64,000 nt of DNA from Gnetum montanum. Lineage: Eukaryota > Streptophyta > Gnetopsida > Gnetales > Gnetaceae. The position numbers and the translations under genes are program-made. Under the pieces are notes generated by a model, which was given only the letters and a program-made list of their open reading frames with translations, was not told the origin of the DNA and did not search any database. Shown here one piece after another: positions 10,217-22,900 of this stretch; within the stretch, counting starts at the first letter, position 1, and each line of letters opens with the position of its first letter. The stretch lies in contig MNCI01004147.1 of NCBI GenBank assembly GCA_015680685.1, positions 355,035 through 419,034 of the forward strand. Reading direction: 5' to 3'.

Positions 10217-11901
10217 TGTAATGACTAAAAATGTGAATGGCTGGAACACCGAGGGGTTCGTGGGTGCATAGCCTAACCCCACATCCATGCGAGGGCCTTG
10301 CTGAATGTGGGGCCAGGATGCCCTAAATGGTCTTGTCAATCAAATAGGAACTTACGGAATGCAAACGATGCTAATGTGAAAATGATGCTAAGTGTTGAGC
10401 GGTGTTAACCATGTGAACAATGTTGAGTGTAGATGATGTTAACCATGTGAATAGTGCCAAGTGTAGTCACGTTTTTTGGTAGAAAACGAGAGTTTTGGCA
10501 TGTGTGGACTACCACCCGAGCATAGTCGTAGGCCAAATGTGGATAAAATGTGAAAAAAATTTGAAGAAAATGCAAAGGAAGAAGAGAGAGAAATGGAACA
10601 CTGCCCTAATTGGGATTGAGCATAGTTAACACTAAAAGAGATTCAGAAGGTACGTAGTGTACAACAAACACAGTGGGAGCGTAGTCACAGTCTCAGTGGT
10701 GTCGGGTTGTGAAGTCTGGTGCTCATCATGATGTACTGTGTTTGTTGGGTTGGCCACTGCAATGTACTGTGCGTTTTCTGCAGGGCTGCAACAGGGCTGC
10801 GGTGTATCATGTAGTGTTCTATAGAGGTGCAATAGGCCTATGGTGTATTGTGTGGTGTTCTTTGCCAATCTACCAGTGTGGTGCACTTTGGGTCTCATTC
10901 TCCCATGGAGCTAAGTGCCAAGATGCTAAAATGCTAAATGCAAAATGAAAGTGTCAACTGCCAACCCAACCCAAACATTGGGGATTTAGGGGTATTTATA
11001 GGGCCAAGGTTATCCCAAAATTCAGATTGGGTGCCATGTGGCAGTGCAGTAGGTGGGACTATGCTCTGGGGTAGTTGGGACATGGAGTGAGGTTGGGCAT
11101 TCACTAGGTAATAAGAAAAATTCAGAAAATTTTCTAAGTCCAGAGATAGCCAAAAAAGTTCAAAAATTTTTCTAAGTTTGGTGACTATGCTCGATCCCTT
11201 ACTACATTGGACCCCTTGCTATGCTCAACTCCCTTGCTACACTCTAGAGCATAGTTCCAGCAGTTAGAGAAAATATGTCAAAACTAGTGTTTTCATGCTG
11301 ACTACGCTCTAGAGCATAGTCCTAGCAATGGAGAGTGTAGTCTTAACACTTAGAAAAATCTATAGCTTATGTCATCATTCTAATACTTAGAAAAAATATT
11401 GCAAAACTGGCATTTGTATGTTGACTACACTAACTACGCTCTGGAACGTAGTCCCTGTAGTGGAGAGCATAGTCTCCACATTTAGAAAAATTTTGCAACA
11501 AGTGTCATCATTCAAATACTTAGAAAAAATTCTGTGAAACTGGCGTTTGTGTGTTCACTATGCTAACTACACTCTGGAGCATAGTCCCGGTAGTGGAGAG
11601 CATAGTCTCAACACTTAGAAAAATTTTGATGCTTGTGACCTCATTTAAACACTTAGCAAAAATTTTAGAAAGTTGGTTGTTGAAGCTAACTACACTCAAT
11701 TACAATGGAGAGCATAGTCCCAGCACTTAGATAAATTTGCAAAAAGTATCATCATTTTGACAAGTAAATTTTTTTTGCAAATCTAGTAGTTTGAGCTGAC
11801 TATGTTCAACACTTAGAAAAATTTGGGCAAAGTGCCATTCTTTTAACACTTAGCCAAATTTGTAGTTGAGATGTTGAGACCTAAAATTTTGTGGTGTTTC
11901 A
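10217..11901 (-). repeat. 3' LTR of element D
   Basis: A 1685-bp LTR, TGTAATGACT...GTGTTTCA as read on the plus strand. TATA box in minus orientation is near 10991-11000. The U3 side (11140-11880) holds about five diverged copies of a unit with spacing near 133 bp, each with GAGAG-TAGTC and cacttagaaaaattt words. Short open frames within 10632-10948 are chance frames and not genes. Confidence 0.85.
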
Positions 11902-11921
11902 TTAGTCCCTCTTTGTTGACG
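11902..11921 (-). promoter_or_regulatory. polypurine tract of element D
   Basis: The minus strand reads CAACAAAGAGGGACTAA just before the LTR. The equivalent in C (27334-27348, plus) reads ACAAAGAGGGGCCAA. Confidence 0.7.
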
Positions 11922-13030
11922 TCTAGAGGAGTGGCCTGAGAGATGTTGACAATGAATCATAGAACACCATAGCATACATGGCATCAATATCGCTTGTTAG
12001 TACTAGATTTGGTGTCGTTCCACCATGTTCAAGAGTGCTATGGATAGGGGTATGTTGGAGCAAAGGGTGTGGGCAATGCTAGGGAGATGAAATTCAAGAA
12101 GGGGAGATGAAATGCAAACATTTTATTATGATACAAGATGCAAAGTCAGCACAACTGACGGTGACCATGGCATGAAGTGGCATGCCCCTAAAATGTTGAC
12201 CTCTCATGGGAGTACTCATGAGAGAGTCAAAGTCGATTCGAGGTTGGGCTGGTTGTGAAACTACAACGCTGTCAATTTGCTTGGCCATGTGCTTTTCCCC
12301 ATTCTCTTTTTTTTTTTTTTGTTTTTTTTTTGCTTTTTGCCATGAGGTGAACCTCTCGGCTTACTGCTGAATACTAGCTGTAGGGTGTTGGCCATTAAGT
12401 AGATGGGCTTTGTGGGCCATCGAGTAGGTGAGCTTTTATTTTGATGTAACCACATCATGTCTGTAAGATAGGGGTTTCCTTCCAAGGATGAGGTGCATTA
12501 CATTTTCTTGGGATTTGACTAGCCAACAAAGGCTCCCCATGGAATGAGTTGCGTTATGTCCACCATGGGTTTGGTGGTGTGATGTGAGAAGAATATGTCA
12601 TATGTGTTTATAGTGTGTATGCATCACAAGGGTTTGCATGCAAGGGAATGTGAGGAATGCAAGAGGGTATTGGAATGCAAGGAACATAAGTAGGCTATAA
12701 TGTAAGGACATGCATAGGCTATAATGTGACGATGTGTGTAGGCTAAAACAAGATGAAGAGGATGTGCACTCTTGAGTGGCTTAGCTAGCCTAATCATGCA
12801 TTGGAGCGATGTGATGACTTACCACTATGATGAGATGTACCTTTGCATGACCACCTTGGAGGCTTCGTCCTATGAACACAACTCTAAGAAGACAAAAAAA
12901 TCATAAAACATGAAATGCAAGTGAAATGCTAAATGCAAAGATGCTATAGATGCATGAAAAGCTAAACCAGTTGTAAGTGTGTAGGAAGCTAGTGGAAGTG
13001 CCAATGCGATGATGTTGTGAGTGCCCCAAA
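11922..13030 (-). other. 3' untranslated region of element D
   Basis: No coding signal. Segments such as CCTATCCATAGCACTCTTGA (minus, near 12030) also occur in C at about 27205, showing it is a conserved element region. A T-rich run lies at 12308-12332. Confidence 0.55.
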
Positions 13031-13034
13031 GGTT

Positions 13035-13340
13035 ACACCAATGACAAGTGCTCCAAAAGATTAAAAACATGCCAATTTAAAGTCCTAGTAGATAGTGAAC
13101 CCAGTTTAAGGTTTGGTAGATCGTGATGTGCTAGTTTATAGTAACAGACTACTAGATGACAATTTAACATCGTAGCAGATGCTGGATGTTGTGTCAATTT
13201 AATGTCATGACCCAAGGATGAGCTGTGCCAATTTAAGCATCATGGCAAACTATGCTGTGGGTTCTAGTTTTAGCATAGTGGTCCAAGGATGGTTTGTGCC
13301 AGTTTAGCATCATAGCGGATGTCTTGTGTGCTTACTTTGC
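13035..13340 (-). repeat. array 2: degenerate TTAAACTRGCA repeats in D
   Basis: About ten units of 25-40 bp share (on the minus strand) a word like ATGxTTAAAYTGGCA. The same array is present in C at 25780-26160 on the plus strand. Confidence 0.65.
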
Positions 13341-13489
13341 TTTGGTGAGGTACAGTGTTGCATGCATAGCCATGTTGTATGTCTACAAGATCTTGCAAAA
13401 ATCAACTAGAAAAAACAACATCAAGTAGCAACTACATAACAAGGTTAATGTGCACAAATGAAAAGAAAGCAATGTGAAAAGTGATAGTT

Positions 13490-13560
13490 TTGGATCATTC
13501 CGAGTTGCAACAATAGTTTAAGGCCATTATGGGCCATTGTTAGTTTAAGGCCTTTTTAGG
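13490..13560 (-). repeat. array 1 remnant in D (GGCCTTAAACT)
   Basis: Two to three units of GGCCTTAAACTA-type repeat on the minus strand, equivalent to the larger array at 10000-10216 plus 19453-19700 in C. In D it lies directly next to the leader of array 2. In C a gene cassette separates the two. Confidence 0.6.
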
Positions 13561-13779
13561 CCATGTGTTTTTGTAGTTTTATGATTTTTTTTATTTTTGT
13601 GTGTTTTTGATGTTTTGCAAATGCAATGTGTAAGCTAAGTGGATGGATGCGTAAACAAAGTAGAAATGTGTAAACAAAGCGAAGCAGTGTGTAAATTAAG
13701 CTAGTAGGAGAAATGTAAATGCATGAACAAATGTAATGTAAGCAAAAATGAAAAATGCATGGCCCGTGCAGGTAAGGGG

Positions 13780-14640
13780 TAAGCAAGCGTCTATCACATT
13801 TTTAGCCAAGGGAAAGTCTTGATCACATAGTTGCTTCCTAACCTAGCATGGATTAGGAGGTGCGCAAGGTTTAGGATCCTTTGGGAGGCTATTGGCTTCA
13901 ACCACTCATTAGGGTGTGTTAGCCTTAGGTGTTGCATTGGTTGTCATAAGTGTACCACCAAGAAACTCCACCTCCAACACTTGCACCATGTCTATGTTAT
14001 GTGTAGCTGGAGGGAAGATGTTATCACTATGGATGATAAATTAACCACCTTCATATGGAAGGTGGATTTCTTAATGGATTGGGAAGGAGATGGCTCATAA
14101 TTGAGCTAGCCAAGGCCAGCCTAGGATTAGGTTGAAGCTTGGCATCTCCTCTATGATTATGAAATCTACAAAGGTGGAGAACTGCTCCCCTACCATGAAA
14201 GTGATATTCATTGTACCCTTGATTGTGACACGTGATCCATTGAAGGATTTTAGACACATAGTTTTGGTAGGCCTGATCTTGTCTATCAGGGCTAGCTTGT
14301 CAATGATAGAGTATAGAACTACATTTGTTACCGTACCATCATCAACGTGCACCCTGCAAATGGTGCACTGCCCAACATGTATGCTAATTGACAACGGACC
14401 TATTGTGACCTCCCCTCATTTGGGATAGACCTTGACTACTTCGTCATAAAAGGTTAGGGATGTTAAACTCAATTCCTGTGGCATAGGAGGCAAGATCATT
14501 GCACGGATAGCATTCTCATCTATAGGAATGTCCTCCATAATAGGAATGGAGGCCAACATCTAGGCCAGTGCTTAGCAACAAGTAGATGAGGTCATGACCA
14601 GGTCATACAAGCTCAGCGTTTTGTTCTTCTACTTGAGTGT
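13780..14640 (-). pseudogene. element D retropepsin region
   Basis: On the minus strand, the block KNKTLSLYDLVMTSS (near 14630) is followed by MEDIPIDENAI, then the retropepsin core VDDGTVTNVVLYSIIDKLAL and IIIEEMPSFNLILGWPWL. The fold order matches gypsy proteases: acid-containing loop, flap and hydrophobic ILGWPWL near the C-terminus. The catalytic triad reads DDG instead of DSG or DTG. A tail with PPNP and a basic-Cys end closes the frame near 13790. It would cut the gag precursor. Stops at Q/W positions make it inactive. Confidence 0.65.
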
Positions 14641-14649
14641 TTACCTCAC

Positions 14650-17195
14650 CTGGGCTAGTGTAGTTGCAAAGTCCTTCTCATCGATTGTTGTGTTGGCCTT
14701 GACATCCTCCATATGGCTTGAGAAATGAATCTCTTGTGGAGGGAACATGGACATGGGTTTTTTGGCTTGCTTGGGGGTAGGGGCCCCAGTGTTCAATTGC
14801 AACTTACTAGTTATGGCCTTTGCTTTTGGCCATGGGGGTTGGGAGGTGCTCATTCGGCCTCTTGCATTACCATTTGGTAGGCCTACCAAGGTTGCTAGTG
14901 GGGGTAGTCCTTGAAGGAGAAAAGATTGATACGTTGCCCACTATTGAGCTTTGGGTAGATGAGGGGCCATCATGTGATGACACCCTTATAAAAAATAATG
15001 GTTTTTTGGGAGCTGTTGTTGCAAGGCTAGCTTGTTGTGGCACCTTGGTGACAAAGGGTTGTTTAGCAGGTGTTGTGTCATGCTAGTTTAACATCTTAGT
15101 AAATGGAGGCTGCAGGACCTTGACCACGAAGGGTGTTGTGGATGCTCGAGGTGGTACTTTGATCACAAAAGGAGGCCTCTTGCTTATGGAGGCCAAGGGA
15201 ATCCTTGCCTTACTAGGAGGCACTCAGATCACAAAAGGTTGTTGCGTAGGTTTAGCTTTGGCTCCTATGTTGAGGGAGTTTATGACGTAGGGGGCATTGT
15301 CTACATTAGATTGTCTCACTACGTCAAGCACTAGTTAGTCCATTTCTATCATTCTTTGCAGATCATCCTACAAAACTAAATAGTTGTCTGTACTATGACC
15401 GGACATCTAATGGTAATGATAGTATTGGTCTAGTTGGAAATGTTATGGGATTCGGGGCTCATTTGGTATTACTGAGGCAAGGTTCCTCAGTAGTTCATAG
15501 TACCTGGTGTGTTGTTGGCAAGTGATTTCCAATACCCATTTGTATTGGATTTGCTTGGCTTTCAAGAGTTGATCTAACAACTTTGAGGGTTTCATTGGCA
15601 ATTGGGTGTACTTTGAGTAATTGTTACACTCAAAGTGGAGCCTTGTAGTGGCTTGCGCTATGGCCCTTGTCGATGTGGGTTAGTTGGTGTCAAAGTTGGT
15701 GTCTTGTGTGTTAGGTCCTTGGGCTTCTTAGCCTTTGGGCCCTAGTTGGTTGCATTTGCAAGTGTGGCTACTGTTGTCACTGTTGTGTTTTGCTTGCACG
15801 TGTGCTAGTTTCTGTAGGCCACATAGGCTGGGTCATTACTTTCTTGTGATGCCTCCTCTAAGCCCTTCGTTTGGGCAAAGGCTTGGCTGAGAGACTTTGG
15901 GGCCAGGTAGTACAGTTTTGACTTGATAAAGTTATTGAATACACCCTTGAAAATGGCCAATAGGTGAGTCTTTGCTAGTGGCTCACAGATTTCTTATAAG
16001 GTGGCACTCCATCGTTCAGGCTCTAGGGGCTCCTACTTGACCTACATGAGCTAGTTAAGATTTGCTTTAGGTTCCAGGTTATACCTGAAGCATGTCACAA
16101 ACTAGTTAAGGAGATCCTCCAGGGAGGAGGTTAAGGCCTTGGGTAATGAACGATACTAGTCTAAGGCCTTGCCAATGAAAGACATAGGGAAGATGAGCAT
16201 GATGGCATGTGGCCATACTTGCAAAAGTAGGCACTTAGACCTAAATGTGACCAAGTGCACATTGGGGTCAACTTCACCATTATACTTGGTGAGTTGAGGC
16301 AGTGAAATCCCAGTTGGAAGGGTTAGGGATAGTACCATAGGACTTATGGGGTTATCCTAGTAAAAGTTCACCACCTTGATGATTTTGAAGGAGGCAGCCT
16401 TAAGCCAATTGATCTTCTCTATCAAATTTTGGATCAACTGGAATGCCTAATCCAAGCTTAGAGGTGTACCAGCAGGTTGCATTAGCTAGGCTTGTGTTGG
16501 TTGCATGATGAAGGGTTGGATTGTTGATTGCAGAGTATGCTAGTTTAATGTCATAATGGACCGATGCAGTTGATGCGTTGGTTGAGCGATGGATGTAATG
16601 ACTGAGGTAGGCCACACATGCATGGGTTGGATTGACACCGAGGACATCCATGAAACAGGTGGGACGTAAGATGCTTGAATCATTTAGGGCTAAGAGGTGG
16701 CCCCTGCATGAACGTAGGTTTAAGCAGATGCAATGGTTGCTTTCAAGGAAGGCTAAACTAGCATGGTCACCATCTTGAAGTGGACAAGTAAACTAAATCA
16801 AGGAGGGGTTGTACTAGGAAGTGGTTGCTGGAAGATGATGTAAAGAGGGCTCCGCATTTAGAGTGGGCCTCGCACTCATCTTCTTCTGCTTGTGAGGCTT
16901 CCTCATAGGTTGTCCTTACATTGTGCTTGTTTGCATAGATGAATTGGGACAACAATTGGTGATAGGAATTTATGAGTGGGATTATATCGAACAAGGTAGG
17001 GTTGTATTCTTGTTCATCTTAGTGGACTCATTTGTAGTCCTGTTTTGCCTCTAGGTCAAGGTGATCCATAGGTAATCTTGCTTGGATTTTGGCACAAACA
17101 AAGTTATATTGTTCATGGCTGAGTGAGGCACGCTTTGGGTGGATCATGATGTTAAATTTGTTAGACACCAATGTGGAAGGTTGATCTAGATTCAT
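14650..17195 (-). pseudogene. element D gag
   Basis: The frame starts MNLDQPSTLVSNKFN at 17195 on the minus strand, after a leader of about 600 bp. An N-terminal block (HEQYNFVCAKIQ) is shared with C. A P/T/S-rich spacer follows. The retrotransposon gag core is at about 16340-15900, with LPTGISLPQLTKYNGEVDP, VHLVTFRSKC, FPMSFIGKALD and a run fitting W-Y-x-L-P. A basic T/N/P-rich region follows toward the protease. I see no convincing CCHC knuckle. It is interrupted by TAG/TAA at glutamine positions and at least one frameshift. Confidence 0.65.
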
Positions 17196-17782
17196 GTTCA
17201 CATATTAGGTTGTGAGCATTGCTGTAGCAGAAAATGGCTAACTCTGAAAACTACAAAAAAATGCCTAAGTCTGCTAGTAGTAGAAAATGGCTAAGTTTGG
17301 AAACTGTAAAAAATTGAATTAGTGTAAAACTATAAAAAATTAAGTATGAAACTACAAAAAATTAGCTAAGTATGAAACTCCGAAATTTTGGCTAAGTATA
17401 ACAATGTAAAAAAAATGCTAGGTATGGAAATGTAGAAAAAATGCTAAGTATGAAAATGCAGAAAAATGGTTAAAGTTTGTCGATAGTAGAAAATGGCTAA
17501 TTATTAAAATGCAGAAAAATGACTAAGTATAAAAATGCCAAAAAAATGGCTAAGTGTAAAATTGCAGAAAAAATGCTAAGTATGGAGACTACACTCCACA
17601 CCAACTATGCTCTCCACTTACTATGCTCAGAGAGTGAAGACTTAGAAAAAAGTGGAGAATGATATGATTTGGGTTGCTATGTGGGGTGTTAGGGAGACCG
17701 ACAATGGGGACCAATCTACATCGATAGAGGTGAAGAGAGCACACAAAGAGAACCATAATGGAGTGCAAATAAGGAAACGATA

Positions 17783-17801
17783 GGCCCTCCTTCTAGCACC
17801 A
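17783..17801 (-). promoter_or_regulatory. primer-binding site of element D
   Basis: The minus strand reads TGGTGCTAGAAGGAGGGCC, identical to the C site at 6561-6579. It starts 5 bases from the LTR end, the same spacing as in C. Confidence 0.75.
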
Positions 17802-17806
17802 AAAAC

Positions 17807-19452
17807 TGTAACAATCAAAAATGTCAACAACTAGAACACTAAGGGGTTCATGGGCACATAACCTAACCCCACATTTACGTAAGGGCCTTACTGAAGGCAA
17901 AGATGGGGTGCACTAAATAATCTTATCAATTGAACAAGGACTTACGAAATGCAAATGGTGCTCATGCGAAAACAACGCTAAGTGTTAAGTAGTGTCAACC
18001 ATGTGAACAATGTTGAGCATAGTCAGTGTCAATTGTGTGAATAGTGCCAAGGATAGTCACGTTTTTTGGTAGAAAATAGGAGTGTTGGCATGTGTGGACT
18101 ATGACGCTAGCATAGCTATAGGCCAAATGCAAATAAAATGCAAAAAAATGTGAAGATGATGGAAAGGAAGAAGAGAGAGAAATGGAACACCACGCCAAAT
18201 GGGATTGAGCATATTTAACACCAAAAGGGATTCAAAATGTACGTGGTGTACAATAGGCATAGTGGAAGTGTAGTCACACTCTCGGTGATGTTAGGTCGTG
18301 AAGTTTGGCACTTGCCATGATGTACTGTGCCTACCGAGTTGGCCACTGTGGTGTATCATGCGGTGTTTTGCAGGGTTGCAATGGGGCTATGGTGTACTGT
18401 GTGATGCTCTACAGGGTTGCAATGGGGCTATGATGTATTGTGTGATGTTTTTTACCTCTCTGTCAATGTGGTGCACTCTAGGTCTTGTTCACCCATGAAG
18501 CTAAGTGCCAAGATGCCAAAATGCCAAATGCGAAATGAAAGTGCCAAAACATTAGGGGTCCAGGGAAATTTATAGGGCTAGGGTTAGTCCAAAATGTAGA
18601 TCAGGTGCCATGTGGTGGTGCGGTAGGTGGGACTACACTCTAGGGTAGTTGGGATGTGGATTGGGCATTCACTAGGCAACAAGAAAAATTTAGAAAATTT
18701 TTTAAGTTCAAAGACAGCCAGAAAATGTTAAAAAAATTTTCTAAGTCTGGTGACTACTTTCGACCCCTTGCTACGCTTGACCCCCTTGCTATTCTCTAGA
18801 GTGCAATCTTGACAATTAAATAAATTTGCCAAAATTAGTGTTTTCATGCTGACTATGCTCTAGAGTGTAGTCCTAGTAGTGGAGAGCGTAGTCTTAACAC
18901 TTAGAAAAATTTGTAGCTTGTGTCATCGTTTTGACACTTAGACAAAATCTTGCAAAACTAGCATTTGTGTGTTGACTACATTGATTACACTCTAGAGTGT
19001 AGTCTCGGTAATGGAGAGTGTATTCTTAACACTTAGAAAAGTTTTGCAACAAGTGTCATCGTTTGGACACTTAGAAAAAATCTTCCAAAACTAGCATGTA
19101 TGTGTTGACTCTGTTGACTATGATCTAGAGCGTAGTCCCAGTAGTGGAGAGCATAGTTTCAACACTTAGAAAAATTTTGCAGTTTGTGACCTTGTTTGGA
19201 CACTTAGCCAAAATTGTAGAAAGTTGGCCGTTGAAGCTGACTATGCTTTACTGTAGTGGAGAGCATAGTCCCAGCACTTAAAAAAATTTGCAAAAAGTGT
19301 CATCATTCTAACACTTAGAAAAATTTTGCAAATTTGGCAATTTGAGCTGACTACGCTCAACACTTAGAACAATTTGGGCAAAGTGCCATTGTTTTAACAC
19401 TTAGCCAAATTTGTAGTCAAGATGTTGGGACTCAAGATTTTATGGTGTTTCA
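17807..19452 (-). repeat. 5' LTR of element D
   Basis: A 1646-bp LTR beginning TGTAACAATC and ending GGTGTTTCA on the plus strand, collinear with 10217-11901. TATA box (minus) is near 18568-18574. U3 contains repeated GAGAGCGTAGTC words and their inverted partner, for example gactatgctctagagtgtagtc at 18852. Divergence from the other LTR is many transitions, so the insertion is old. Confidence 0.85.
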
Positions 19453-19700
19453 GTTGCAACTCACCATGGCCTTAAACTAGTAGTGTTGTGGCCTGCTATG
19501 GCCTTAAACTGGCAACATCACAGCCTGGAACGACCTTAAACTGGCAACATCAGGATCTGGAACAACCTTAAACTGGCAACATCGCGGCCTGGAATGACCT
19601 TAAACTACTACCCTTAATCCCATTGTAGTGGCCTAAGATGGCCTTAAACTAGCATCATCCCTCCTGTAATGTCTTAAACTAGCATGGGGCCCACAATGAC
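19453..19700 (+). repeat. tandem TGGCCTTAAACT array, right part
   Basis: About eight units of GGCCTTAAACTGGCAACATC type, continuing the array broken by D at 10216. More units reappear at 25376-25450, after the antisense gene. Confidence 0.7.
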
Positions 19701-19921
19701 CTAATCACACTATCGTTGCATAATCGTAAGTTAACACGTTAATTCATTACGTTATAAGCATAACAAGTGCATAGCAAATGACCATACAAAAAGCAATTTA
19801 CACATCACACATTACAAATAGTAAATAATCATCCATCAAATGTAATGTGCATAGCAGTACATAACATGAATAGCATTAAAGGCAAAATATAGAAAAAAAT
19901 CCCAATGGGGGTACATCCAAG

Positions 19922-22900
19922 TCATGCTCAACTAATGGCACTAAGTGGGGGTGGTGGCTTTGCTTCCTCCACCGCATCGTTGGGGCCTGCAGTATTGCAT
20001 GGTACCTGCCATAACCATAGCAAATATGCATGATAAGTAAGTAAATATGCACTACACAAGCTAACTCCAAACATGAAAAAGCATAAAAAAACTAACCTGA
20101 GAGGGTCCCATATTGGTGAGTTCTAGAGGTAACTTTAGAAAGGCCAGCCTCTAAGAGCTAGAGGATCTCAACCTTGGAAAGTTGTGTCCAGTCCTTCTGG
20201 CCAAAGTCAATCCCTACAAGTGTCTTACCTTTGTCCACAGTGGTCCATGTAAGCAGCTCCATCAAAAAGGTAGTAGAAGGGGCCTCTCCAGAAGGGGTGA
20301 TGATCTACCCTCAAGGGAGTCACTCACCACTGTGTGTTGCTTTGACAACTCGTACGCCTACCTTTAATTGATCACCTTAAGAAACATCTTGAGGTGGCAG
20401 TGTTTGATAGACTCCTCCTTGTACCATTACAAGTATGTGTCGCACTCTCACTTATATTGGTGCTTGTGGTTCTTCTATGTTTGCCCCCACTGATAGACCT
20501 TCATGCTATAATTTTTCCAATCCTGGGTCTTTTGAGCAAGCAAGTCCATTTGAATCTGCTGCTCTATCAACTCTCATGTGGCCTCATTCTTACCTTTGAG
20601 AGTTGTCTAATATCTTACATACTCAATCTTAGGGATATGCTAGGTGTTATCTCTCTACGATCTAGCTGCTAAGAAGTCATATTTGGATTAGAGATCTTTG
20701 ATCTTTGCATCCTGGCTAGTCATCCTCTTTTAGAGTTTGTGCACGTGTTTCCATAGGTGCAACACCTTTGCATAGAAAGCGTGTTCTTGTTTTATATCTT
20801 GTACATGTGGTGAGGCACCTAATCAACTTTAGGAGGGAGGTTAGGGAGGGCATCCACCTTGGCCACCTTGCTCGAATCCCATCGTAGCTTAGGACCTATA
20901 AGCATACAACAAGTGATCTCTTAGCCAAAAACTAAGCACTTAAGAAGTAAGTAGGATAATATAAATCAAAGCAACATTGCAAACATACCACACTCAAGAT
21001 TTTCTTGTCACAAGCTGTCCACCATGTCTTCAGCACCACCTTCCATGAAGGCAAATTTATCTGGCATGTCCACCCATGGCTCCATATAGTAGGTAGACAT
21101 GGGATGGCTGGTGGAAATATCTTAGTTGGTAACACAATGATACAATTAGCGCATAGTTAAACAGCTAAATATACTAGATAATAGGCAATAATAGATGACA
21201 ACATAAGTTAATTACCTAGCAAGCCCTCACGCGTGAGTGTAGGGGGCTCACCTAGCTACACACCATCGAACAAGTTGTCAAAATCACCCCCATCAGGGTG
21301 AAGCAACCCCTCTTCCTCCAACTATTGGAGGGTCTCTGCTGCTTCATGCAGCTTATCTCCATGAGCCTCCTCCTCCCTAGCTCGGGGAGATGCTTCCTCT
21401 GCTACTGCCTCAACCATGGCTCTTGCAGCCCTCTCTCCTTTCTCTACGATTAACACATATAGCACATTAGTATGCATAGCATATCATTAGCTAATTAACA
21501 ATATGAAATAATATAAAAAACATATAAAATAAAAATATATACATAAATATAACTAATGCACCATACTAACCTGCAACATCTGCATGCAAGCTTTGAAGCT
21601 TAATGCGAATCCTCATGCTGCCTAGCTTTTCGATCTCAAGGGAAACCTCCTCCTCAAGATGTGGCCTCTTGATCTTGGCCTTAGATGGCCCCACTGTCTC
21701 TACGATATAGTGGTCTACCTTGTTTATGTCCCTAGTGCCAACTAGAGGATCCTTACCTGTGCTATCGCATGAGTAATGCAATTGCCCTACGAGACCCTTG
21801 GTCATTATTGATAATGACTCATTGATCCCTTATGAGGTGTCCTGCACATGCGTAGTCAAGAACATGTGCTTAATGCATGACTTGGATAACTACTCATGAT
21901 CCTACACCATCCATTCTCCATCATCTCGTACAACCAAGAGCTCCATGATCCTTTGTAGGTATCATGTGAAGAATGCAAAGTGGATGTGGAACATCGCCTA
22001 GAGGTTGAATTGTAGCCTAGAGATATTTGCATGTAGGTTGGTGGTGATATATGTGGCCTAGTTGAACCTCGTACCCTCGCGCAGCATCTCTTTCATCACC
22101 CATACTTGTTCCACCCCAAGGATCTTTCCTTGGGAGAGCAACTTTAGAAAGGCATGAGAACAGAAAAGAGGGTAGAGCTCTTATACCTTAGGCACTAGCA
22201 CATCCTTAATTGGTATGTCCTTGTGAGATCGAATGGCCCCCAACTAGTCCTTGATCTCTCCTTTGTGGTCCACCTCCTTGATGGCCTAATCGACAATCAT
22301 CGAGCCATCAGTAGGGAGGCCAAAGAGGTTAGCGAAGAAGGCCTTGCTAAGGTCCAGCAGTACCGTCATGATATGCACCTGGTGAAAAACTACCTAATGT
22401 AGCTGCTGAAGGAGTCTATCATGGTGACCATTTTGGCCATCGAGATACTTAGGCTAAGGGCCAAAAATAAGTCCATCAACCCAACATGTGTGAGCCAAGC
22501 CATTAGTGCATCTGATGTTTTGTGGCACAGCCAATGTTGTGCATCCTCCATATTGCCATACTTCATGATGAGGGTGGCCTCTGTGTGATCCATGGTAATC
22601 ACTATTACCTTAGCTGAGACAACTGCTGCTGCAATAAAGGTAAATCAACATCAACATTAGCATTATGCAAATGAGGTAAACTGAAAGGTACATGAACAAC
22701 CACATGAGCTAAGAGCCAAAACATAGATATGTACATGGTACAAATAGAGTGTGAGACAAGGGTGGTGCTACAAGCATCTCCTTGATGTTAATCTCATTGG
22801 TAGCCCACTCCTCATCTAACCAGTCGTGAATCCTACATTGCTCATATGCCTTTGGGTATCGAGTGGGGTAGGCCTTTAGATCGGGCCCCACCTACTCAAT

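Larger units (their letters stand above)
10217..19452 (-). mobile_element. element D: complete non-autonomous family 2 gypsy element nested in C
   Basis: It has two LTRs in the same orientation (10217-11901 and 17807-19452), a primer site beside the right LTR and a polypurine tract beside the left, so it reads on the minus strand. Order: 5' LTR, gag, protease, spacer, array 1, array 2, untranslated region, polypurine tract, 3' LTR. RT, RNase H and integrase are absent without trace. Flanking pentamers ATTGT and GTTGC differ by two transitions and are the likely target duplication. Total length is 9236 bp. Confidence 0.85.

Noticed and set aside
10632-10948. Two opposing frames of about 80-90 codons
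   Set aside because: They lie in the LTR of D; the corresponding frames in the second LTR are not conserved.
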